DNA of 5,376 bases from Lentimicrobiaceae bacterium (GTDB taxonomy: Bacteria > Bacteroidota > Bacteroidia > Bacteroidales > SKPS01), in assembly GCA_007119395.1 (NCBI GenBank), contig SKPS01000316.1, positions 1-5,376 on the forward strand, read 5' to 3'. The notes below the pieces were generated by a model, which was not told where the DNA came from, made no database searches, and saw only the letters and a program-made list of their open reading frames with translations. The translations under genes and the position numbers were made by a program. Positions 1-5,376 of the stretch are shown here, piece by piece. Numbering within the stretch: position 1 is the first letter of the stretch; each line of letters starts with the position of its first letter.

Positions 1-167
1 CCCTGAATCTCCAAAACCGATTCCTGGTGGTGCAACACCACGTTGGCGCCGGGATGGACAATCAGTGTGGCTCCGTCAGCAATCACCAAGCGACTCTCCC
101 CATGCAGGTCAAGCATCGACCCCGGGAAAAGCTCCAATGTGGTATTGGGGCTAAAAACCACCTCCGC
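1..167 (-). other. Start of repetitive beta-type C-terminal region of the hydrolase
   Basis: Residues about 988-1042 show alternating hydrophobic residues broken at short intervals by Gly, Asn or Asp turns: VVFSPNTTLELFPGS, MLDLHGESRLVIADG, ATLIVHPGANVVLHH, QESVLEIQ. This is the look of a stacked beta-solenoid (right-handed beta-helix) or a beta-stalk that precedes surface-sorting domains in large Bacteroidota exoproteins. The region is open at the window edge, so its length and terminal domain are unknown. Confidence 0.5.
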
Positions 168-3128
168 GGTGTTATGGAACACCGGGTCGCCCAACGAGAA
201 GAGCCCCCCGTCTTTTACCCTGACAACCGCAGGATCACATGGGTCGCCGTTTGCAACCAAACGAAAAAACCCTCCCGGCCTGGGGTATACCTGACTATTA
301 GATGACCCAACATTCAAAAAAGCGTTCACCAGCAGCTCCCCTCCTGACAACACATCAGCACTGTAAAGAACATTATGGTATGGTTGGTTGACATAAATAA
401 TATCAGTAGTTAACCCTGGTCTTGAAAAATTGAATTTACTCAACAACTCCCAATTATATTGCCCATTTGGTTGACGAAGCAAGTACTCGTTTTCAATATG
501 GTCAATAATCCAACTGCGATTGTCTACCGAAACCTCAACATGTAATTCATTTTCTTCAACCTCTTCATTGGTCTCTATTCTTCTAGGTGCCCAATAGGCA
601 TCAAAAGGGGTTGTTGTTTCAAAATCGGCTATATAGCTAGATTCTATGTCTCCATCCAGGGCCAAGTTTTTCACATCGAGGGCGCTGATAGAGGGGATAA
701 AGGAGAATTTCTGGGAGTACGCTGTGATGCTGCCATCCATGGAGCCACCGAGTTTTTTCAATGCATCGTTGAGGCCACCCGGTGCTGTACTGAGGGGCAG
801 CAGCCCATTGTTTTGGACCACCACGGAGGGGGGTGTTGTATGGTGTTTCTGCATCCATTTGTTGTGAATGCACTTGTTTACAATCATGGAACCCTCGAGG
901 CATGCCACCAGGGGCAGGTTCATATTTGCTGCGGCAGCAATGGCAGCTCCTCCGAGCGCCATATTGATGCCGGTTCCAACCCCTGTGGTAATGGTGATAT
1001 TATTGAGGGTTTCGATGGAGGCCAGCCAATCGTTTCTACCAAACACATAAGGCTCCTCTTCACTCAACACAACACTGAACGCAACCTGAAACGGGGCCTT
1101 GTTGCGTGGGAAGTAGTTCAACAGGCTCGGATAGTTTAGTCCAAAGGCTCTTATTTTCCATGATTCCGGCAGTTCTCTCTCCACACCTGTTCCCATGATT
1201 CGTCCATGGGGATCATCAAGTTGGTGTTTTACTCCTCTTTCACTCCCATTGATCAGTGCGATTTTTCTGCAATACTGAGGATAGCCCACTTTGTTGAGGG
1301 TCTCATAGAACTGAAGGTGCTGCGTCGTAGCGTTGGGTTCAACGTGTTGGATGAGCATTGTTCTGGCGGCAGGGCTGTTCAGCACTTTTTCGTGAAGCAG
1401 CTCAACAGAAGGAGCCTTAAGGTCTATTTCTAATCCCAGCAGGCCAGTCACCCAGGAGAGAGGCCACGACACCCCTTTCCACGCAGCAGAGGTAGTGGCA
1501 GCGTACTCCACCAGATGCTGTACACCCACAGGGATATTGGCACCCTGGTGCGGTGAATCAAATGAGATCCACAGTCTGGTATTGTGGCAACAATTGTTCA
1601 ACTCCATCAAACGCAAAGCATAGCGTGTGATCACCCCTCCCATGCTGGCAGAAGCGATCACCAGCTTTTCATTGGATCCATTCTTGTGTAGCTCTTCATT
1701 GATCCATTCAATGGCACGCACAATGGCCAACGTGTTGCGCTCCAGGGAATCTCTGGAGTTGATAAAGTCAAGAAATATCAGGTCATACCCAAGTGCCTGC
1801 AACGAATCAAAGAGCAACGGCAGCTCCTCCACTTCGGGAAATCCAAGTGAGGGCATCAGCTCATTCATAATGTTCATAAAGGTGATATCTCCATAAGGGT
1901 GCAATGCTGTTTCAAACCCTTCAACGAAAAGGACCGGTTTCTGAATCACCGGTTGAAGCGGATCGGCATAACGGATACTCAGGCGCCCTTCGGCTGCAGT
2001 GCTGCCGGGCAGAATTTCGCAGCCAATTGGCAAATCATTGGTACTGATCTCCATATCGGGCAGCACAGCATTCACTACCACAGTAAGTTTTGCGACCAAC
2101 ACAATATCGGGTCTTTGTCCGGGGATACTGAGACGAATGGCGAGTTCATGTATTCGGGGATAGGCAGGAAGGTTGTACACTACCTGCACACCGCTGCCCC
2201 ATAGTACCTGCCGGAAACCTAAACCATCATCGAAATCGGCAAGGAGATCCGGCAGGGTGTCAAGGTTGTGAATGGCGAGATACTCCGGTATTCCAAACAG
2301 AATACTAATAGTAGTCCCTTCCGCAAAGATTAGATCATTTTTCATCATCATTGCAGAGAGCTGAACCCGCTGAAAGGCAGACTCGAGCAATGAGTCAGGA
2401 TTGGGGAAGGTGAGGAAATACGCTGAATCTGACACAAAGGTTGTATCGGGGAGCACGAGGGTATCGGGCATCCACAGTGTGTCTGGGTAAGGCCCAAAGG
2501 TTCCTGAGAGGGTATCGAACCACACTTTCCCTCCCACGATGGCGTCCTCCGGAAGGTGGTGGAAGTCAAGAAGCATCAGGCTGATCGGGACGTCAAAATC
2601 CGCAGATCCTTTATCCCAGGCCTCCTGAAATAAAATGGGATTTGGGATCACCGAGTCGTGGATTTGTGCAAACAGCATCTCTTTGTACAGGTGAAGAAAC
2701 CGTTGAGCCGGCGTTTCTATTACGCCATGGTTCAACAGATAAGGGGAGTGTTTCCAATCGTGGTTAAGCTGCCATGTGTGGCTTAAGGTATCGTAGTCGA
2801 AAGCGTTGTGGTACCATGGGCTCCTGTTGTGCAACAATCCTGAAGGGATCATCGACGGATCCAGGTTTTGGTAAGGTTGTGCAAACGGGTTAGCATTCGC
2901 TTGACCGGTTGCTTCTGTTGCTCCGGGGACACCCAACAGCAGCCACATGGCAATAAACATAAGCAAGAACTGCGCATGTGCTTTCATTCGGTGCACCTTG
3001 TGCATTTTTTTCAGCAAAGCGTGCTGATCTTCATGCACTTCATTGTGAAGCAAATCGTCTTCGATGGCTTCCAAATCAGTCAACGGATGGTTTCTCACCA
3101 CCCGGCAAAAACGTTTGTCTCTCTTCAT
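1..3128 (-). CDS. Large exported alpha/beta-hydrolase (lipase/esterase-like) with C-terminal beta repeats, 3' end outside window
   Basis: Seen: 1042 codons without a stop, running off the left edge. The ATG follows GGAGGAG by 5 bases. Domains in order: charged N-terminal extension (1-47); signal-peptide-like segment (48 to about 73); a proline- and aromatic-rich region with a PDTL repeat (215-232); beta-rich region to about 390; hydrolase core with KPVLFVEGFE (397-406), nucleophile elbow SASMGG with predicted Ser495, and DSPHQGAN (524-531). A second module follows, with APGGLNDA, FSFIPSISALD and a stretch ending SWIIDHIE, which I recall as accompanying this hydrolase type in Bacteroidota proteins. 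From about 988 there are short beta-type repeats (LVIADGATLIVHPGANVVL). Family knowledge: the strand, GxSxG-like elbow and PH-x-GAN layout fits serine lipases, esterases and PGAP1-like hydrolases. The acid and histidine of the triad are not assigned. Inferred: an exported serine hydrolase of unknown substrate, possibly with a type IX sorting domain beyond the edge. It is not cotranscribed with the peptidase gene if the intervening terminator works. Confidence 0.88.
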   Translation of the reverse strand, partial: MKRDKRFCRVVRNHPLTDLEAIEDDLLHNEVHEDQHALLKKMHKVHRMKAHAQFLLMFIAMWLLLGVPGATEATGQANANPFAQPYQNLDPSMIPSGLLHNRSPWYHNAFDYDTLSHTWQLNHDWKHSPYLLNHGVIETPAQRFLHLYKEMLFAQIHDSVIPNPILFQEAWDKGSADFDVPISLMLLDFHHLPEDAIVGGKVWFDTLSGTFGPYPDTLWMPDTLVLPDTTFVSDSAYFLTFPNPDSLLESAFQRVQLSAMMMKNDLIFAEGTTISILFGIPEYLAIHNLDTLPDLLADFDDGLGFRQVLWGSGVQVVYNLPAYPRIHELAIRLSIPGQRPDIVLVAKLTVVVNAVLPDMEISTNDLPIGCEILPGSTAAEGRLSIRYADPLQPVIQKPVLFVEGFETALHPYGDITFMNIMNELMPSLGFPEVEELPLLFDSLQALGYDLIFLDFINSRDSLERNTLAIVRAIEWINEELHKNGSNEKLVIASASMGGVITRYALRLMELNNCCHNTRLWISFDSPHQGANIPVGVQHLVEYAATTSAAWKGVSWPLSWVTGLLGLEIDLKAPSVELLHEKVLNSPAARTMLIQHVEPNATTQHLQFYETLNKVGYPQYCRKIALINGSERGVKHQLDDPHGRIMGTGVERELPESWKIRAFGLNYPSLLNYFPRNKAPFQVAFSVVLSEEEPYVFGRNDWLASIETLNNITITTGVGTGINMALGGAAIAAAANMNLPLVACLEGSMIVNKCIHNKWMQKHHTTPPSVVVQNNGLLPLSTAPGGLNDALKKLGGSMDGSITAYSQKFSFIPSISALDVKNLALDGDIESSYIADFETTTPFDAYWAPRRIETNEEVEENELHVEVSVDNRSWIIDHIENEYLLRQPNGQYNWELLSKFNFSRPGLTTDIIYVNQPYHNVLYSADVLSGGELLVNAFLNVGSSNSQVYPRPGGFFRLVANGDPCDPAVVRVKDGGLFSLGDPVFHNTAEVVFSPNTTLELFPGSMLDLHGESRLVIADGATLIVHPGANVVLHHQESVLEIQ
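2433..2486 (-). repeat. Three 18-base coding repeats (PDTLxx hexapeptide)
   Basis: Hydrolase residues 215-232 read PDTLWM-PDTLVL-PDTTFV, three consecutive six-residue units with synonymous codon differences (CCA GAC ACA / CCC GAT ACC / CCC GAT ACA). The divergence suggests an old duplication or selection for the peptide pattern. It sits in the region between the signal peptide and the hydrolase core and probably forms an exposed extended segment. Confidence 0.6.
2910..2987 (-). other. Signal-peptide-like segment of the hydrolase, with alternative start codon
   Basis: Residues 48 to about 73 read as a signal peptide: a short basic start (MKAHAQ), a hydrophobic core FLLMFIAMWLLLGV (54-67), then small and polar residues around GATEA that could hold a signal peptidase cleavage site. 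Residue 48 is itself an ATG, preceded by AAGGTG at 6 bases, a weak Shine-Dalgarno match, so translation from here would give a normal-length signal peptide. From the upstream ATG the same segment follows 47 mostly charged residues. Export is well supported; which start is used is not settled. Confidence 0.65.
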
Positions 3129-3133
3129 CTTAT

Positions 3134-3140
3134 CTCCTCC
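3134..3140 (-). promoter_or_regulatory. Strong Shine-Dalgarno sequence of the hydrolase gene
   Basis: GGAGGAG lies on the minus strand, 5 bases (ATAAG) before the ATG at 3128-3126. It is an almost ideal anti-16S match and is the main reason for choosing this start over the later in-frame ATG at 2987. Bacteroidota genes often lack a clear Shine-Dalgarno sequence, so one this strong is a notable but not decisive signal. Confidence 0.7.
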
Positions 3141-3157
3141 ACGTTTTTTTGTTCTAC

Positions 3158-3173
3158 CCTGCCACCTGACAGG
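3158..3173. promoter_or_regulatory. 16-base imperfect palindrome upstream of the hydrolase gene
   Basis: On the minus strand CCTGTCAGGTGGCAGG reads CCTG-n-CA-nn-TG-n-CAGG, symmetrical at 12 of 16 positions and centred about 38 bases before the hydrolase ATG. It could be a protein-binding operator, or in the mRNA a small 5-bp hairpin (CCUGU/GCAGG, one U-G pair) in the 5' leader. No known regulator site is recognised, and chance occurrence is possible. Confidence 0.3.
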
Positions 3174-3215
3174 ATTTCTTCAGGACTATATTTGCCTGAG
3201 AGGAAGAAATCGGAC

Positions 3216-3243
3216 AAAAAAAAGCCGGTTTTTTCAACCGGCT
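3216..3243 (-). terminator. Rho-independent terminator of the M16 peptidase gene
   Basis: On the minus strand, a perfect 8-bp stem AGCCGGTT/AACCGGCT encloses a 5-base loop (GAAAA) and runs directly into a run of T (the complement of the A-run at 3216-3223). It lies about 32 bases after the peptidase stop codon. Read on the plus strand, the arm is followed by CACATAA rather than a T-run, so it is directional. It should end peptidase transcription and separate that unit from the downstream hydrolase gene. Confidence 0.88.
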
Positions 3244-3265
3244 CACATAAGGCACTGATTATGTG
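3244..3265 (-). other. Stem-loop directly before the terminator
   Basis: A perfect 7-bp inverted repeat, CACATAA/TTATGTG, has an 8-base loop and begins 10 bases after the peptidase stop codon. It abuts the terminator stem with no spacer. An alternative pairing with a 2-base bulge extends the outer arm to CTCA/TGAG. It may protect the mRNA 3' end or assist termination. It has no T-run of its own, so it is not called a second terminator. Confidence 0.5.
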
Positions 3266-3275
3266 TGAGAAAAAA

Positions 3276-5376
3276 TTATCTCGAATAGAGATTTCGTAAC
3301 CGGATACGGGTTACTTCACCGTGATTCGCCAGTGCTCTGCGGTCAAACTGTCTGGCATTCCCTGCGATGATGATGGCGAAGGGGGAAAGGGCAAGATTCT
3401 CCTTCTGGTAGGCGAAGAGGTCATCGGCAGTGATCCTATCGAGCCCTTCCAGGGTGACCGCGGCAGGATCACGGGTAAAGCCTCTCTGCTCCCATGAGAC
3501 GAGTGATCTTGACAAATGCCGGAACCCTGGTCGTTGGGTTGCAGTAGAAGCAGCAATATGTCGCTTGATCATATCCATACGGTCAGGTTTCTGGGGCATT
3601 TCACGAACCAGGCTCATAAACAGATCAACCGCTTCATTGGTTTTGTCACTTTGCGTGCCAATATACCCTGAAAAGTGCACCGGGCGCTCAGGCGTTGGTG
3701 GTGTGGTCAAGGTTGCACCGGTGGCATACGCCAAGGAACGGAACTCTCTGACCTCCTGTATCACAATTCCGGAAAATCCTCCTCCAAAATATGTGTTGAA
3801 CGCCCTGTATAGCGCACTGTTGTATGGAGTAAAGTCTTCAAGTGCTGCTTGGAAGAATATTTTGCTTTGCAGCGCCCTTCTTTTGTGCGTGATGTAGACT
3901 GCGTTGTCTTCAAACACCCTGGGTTCTCTGTAATACGGAGCCAGCGAAGGAAGTGGTGTCTCTGTCATGGAGATCAGGTGCGAAAACAGCCCGTAAATCT
4001 CTTCTGCCTGCATTCTGCCAACATAGTGGATCTCTGGCATATACTGTAAAGCACTGAGAAAAACGGCTGTCAGTGTATCGGTATCAAGGCGTCGGATTTC
4101 GCGCATGGTAAGCCTGTTAAGGTACCTAGAGTTCTCTCCATACAGCACATACTCCCTGAGAGCATCTGCCACGGCATCGGGTTCACTTCGTTCCAACCTC
4201 CGGTTTGCCCGCTCGGCAGAATGCAATACTGACAGTTTCCGCTGATCGAGCTCAGGGTGCACCATCAACATGCCCAGCAGCTCAAGGGCTTCAATAAAGT
4301 TCTCTTCCAACCCGGTCATATGAATACTCAGGTAGCTGTCGTTGCTCGAAATGGAATAGTTGCACCCCAGCAATGCCATCCGCAGCGTAAACTCTTCGTG
4401 TGTCAGGTCTCTGGTGCCACTGAGGTTCATCATCTGTGATGCATACTTGAGCATGGGCATCTCCCCCTCCCCTACACCGAACCGAATGGTGAGCGTAAAG
4501 ATGTCGTTGTGCGGATTATGCACCGAGTAAACCGATGTACCCAGGTCGTAGCGGAAGATGGAAACATCACGTTCAAAGTCCACAAACCTGTATTCAGGCT
4601 CCTCTTGTGGCATGATTGAGAAACGATCGTAAAAAGGAGATGTTTCCAGCTCGCCCTCTTTGGCCACCGGCTCATAACCAGGCTTCTCCAATCTCTCAGG
4701 TCTGTATACACCCCGGTTCGAGTGAAAAGCGAGGAAGTTGTCTGTATAATATCTCCTTGCTACCTCTATCACATCCTCTCTTGTGAGTGCACGTACCCGC
4801 GAAGGCTCAAGCCACACATCGGCATACTCTCCCTGGTTCACAAACGATTCCATAAAAGAGTATGCAAGATTGGAAGATGACTCTAGCGCCATCACTTTAT
4901 CGCGATAGAGATTCAGGCGTATTGCATCGAAAAGTGTATCACTGAACTCACCTCTCTTTAGGCGCTCAATCTGCTCAATAACAAGTTCCTCTGCTTTTTC
5001 AAGCGACTGACCTATGATTTTAGGCAGGAAGAGCACCATGCCAGCTCCGTGGTCGCTGTAGTGCAGGTTCATGGCGGTTGCCTGCATCAACTCATTTTCA
5101 AGACCAAGCCTGTCGAGGAAGCCGGTTTGGTTGGAGTTGCTCAGGATGGCGGCAGCAACTTCCAGTGCCAGTCGATCCGGATGGTTTTGTTTCGGAAAGC
5201 GATATCCCAGTACACCAATACGAATTGGTGACATTTTCACTTCCACCAGCTCGCGACCATCTAATGGCTTTTCTTCCCACACTGTACGTTCAGGCAAAGG
5301 GCGTGGTTCCCATCGGCTGAAATATTCCTGAATCGCCGGCATCACATCTTCGGGTGTAAAGTCACCTGTTAAAATC
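3276..5376 (-). CDS. M16 (pitrilysin/insulinase-like) zinc metallopeptidase, N-terminus outside window
   Basis: Seen: 699 residues in frame from the right edge to a TAA, beginning ILTGDFTPED, the usual core strand of an M16 C-type domain. The frame is open to the edge, so the first in-window GTG/ATG is not the start. Residues 1 to about 205 finish the first half; their R/Y region (DRLGLENELMQATAMN, about 88-103) is degenerate. A linker runs to about 255. A third M16 fold starts at FRYDLGTSVYSV, and where HxxEH would sit it has YASQMMNLSGT (311-321), so it is non-catalytic. The fourth fold has the intact motif REFRSLAYATG (from residue 543), the M16 substrate-binding Arg/Tyr pair. Family knowledge: fused M16 enzymes of roughly 900 residues or more carry the zinc site HxxEH in domain 1 and R/Y in domain 4, and close around peptides. 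Inferred: a periplasmic or envelope peptidase degrading peptides. Its signal sequence and catalytic residues cannot be seen here. The gene is followed by a terminator. Confidence 0.93.
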   Translation of the reverse strand, partial: ILTGDFTPEDVMPAIQEYFSRWEPRPLPERTVWEEKPLDGRELVEVKMSPIRIGVLGYRFPKQNHPDRLALEVAAAILSNSNQTGFLDRLGLENELMQATAMNLHYSDHGAGMVLFLPKIIGQSLEKAEELVIEQIERLKRGEFSDTLFDAIRLNLYRDKVMALESSSNLAYSFMESFVNQGEYADVWLEPSRVRALTREDVIEVARRYYTDNFLAFHSNRGVYRPERLEKPGYEPVAKEGELETSPFYDRFSIMPQEEPEYRFVDFERDVSIFRYDLGTSVYSVHNPHNDIFTLTIRFGVGEGEMPMLKYASQMMNLSGTRDLTHEEFTLRMALLGCNYSISSNDSYLSIHMTGLEENFIEALELLGMLMVHPELDQRKLSVLHSAERANRRLERSEPDAVADALREYVLYGENSRYLNRLTMREIRRLDTDTLTAVFLSALQYMPEIHYVGRMQAEEIYGLFSHLISMTETPLPSLAPYYREPRVFEDNAVYITHKRRALQSKIFFQAALEDFTPYNSALYRAFNTYFGGGFSGIVIQEVREFRSLAYATGATLTTPPTPERPVHFSGYIGTQSDKTNEAVDLFMSLVREMPQKPDRMDMIKRHIAASTATQRPGFRHLSRSLVSWEQRGFTRDPAAVTLEGLDRITADDLFAYQKENLALSPFAIIIAGNARQFDRRALANHGEVTRIRLRNLYSR

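Larger units (their letters stand above)
3129..3275. other. Intergenic region between peptidase and hydrolase genes
   Basis: These 147 non-coding bases hold, in transcription order, the pre-terminator stem-loop, the terminator, a palindrome and the hydrolase Shine-Dalgarno sequence. The hydrolase promoter should lie in the 87 bases between the terminator T-run and the ATG. No sequence there matches the Bacteroidota -33/-7 pattern on the coding strand, so the promoter is not placed. Confidence 0.7.

Noticed and set aside
3076..3128. Possible early frameshift in the hydrolase gene after the first few codons, near a homopolymer run (TTTTT) on the coding strand.
   Set aside because: A first reading with four T bases gave a stop after ten codons, but the sequence has five (complement of positions 3107-3111). 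With five, the frame stays open to the window edge.
3185..3217. Possible promoter elements: TATATTTG on the plus strand (3187-3194), and TTG plus TATAGT on the minus strand ahead of the hydrolase gene.
   Set aside because: The plus-strand match to TAnnTTTG has no TTG at a suitable distance and would only drive antisense transcription of the peptidase gene. The minus-strand pair has a 24-base gap and lacks TTTG in the -7 element, so neither is convincing.
2868..3299. A 143-codon plus-strand frame across the hydrolase N-terminus, the intergenic region and the peptidase end.
   Set aside because: It overlaps the hydrolase start, the terminator and the palindrome on the opposite strand, has Cys/Ser/His-rich composition without any recognisable domain, and shows no ribosome binding site. 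It is a shadow frame.
3430..3897. A 155-codon plus-strand frame opposite the end of the M16 peptidase.
   Set aside because: It lies wholly antisense to the highly recognisable fourth M16 domain and shows no motif of its own.

Overview
The window most resembles a Bacteroidota chromosome fragment. The basis is protein style rather than a marker gene: a long pitrilysin-type (M16) peptidase with fused halves, and a very long exported alpha/beta-hydrolase carrying the KPVLFVEGFE / SMGG / DSPHQGAN motif set followed by short beta-type repeats, a layout familiar from large secreted proteins of that phylum. The genus cannot be told from the sequence. No RNA gene, insertion sequence or CRISPR array was seen.

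Both genes are read on the minus strand, and both are cut by a window edge. The right half (5376 to 3276) is an M16 metallopeptidase without its N-terminus. The HxxEH zinc-site domain lies beyond the right edge. What remains is the rest of the first half and the whole non-catalytic second half, which keeps the R/Y substrate-binding motif. It ends at a TAA, followed by two abutting stem-loops, the second of which is a clear rho-independent terminator.

The intergenic stretch (3275 to 3129, 147 bases) holds those stem-loops, a 16-base imperfect palindrome and a strong Shine-Dalgarno sequence. The left half (3128 to 1) is one uninterrupted frame of 1042 codons with no stop in the window. I followed it codon by codon: it encodes an N-terminal charged extension, a signal-peptide-like hydrophobic segment, a beta-rich region, an alpha/beta-hydrolase domain, a conserved second module and the start of a repetitive beta-type C-terminal region that runs off the left edge.

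The two genes are co-oriented, but the terminator suggests separate transcription units. Both products probably act outside the cytoplasm (periplasm, envelope or secreted), and I see no evidence of a shared pathway. I found no clearly new system. The points most worth a second look are the S-x-S-x-G nucleophile elbow, the 47-residue extension before the signal peptide, a sharply AT-richer patch inside the hydrolase gene and a glycine/alanine-rich hydrophobic segment within it.
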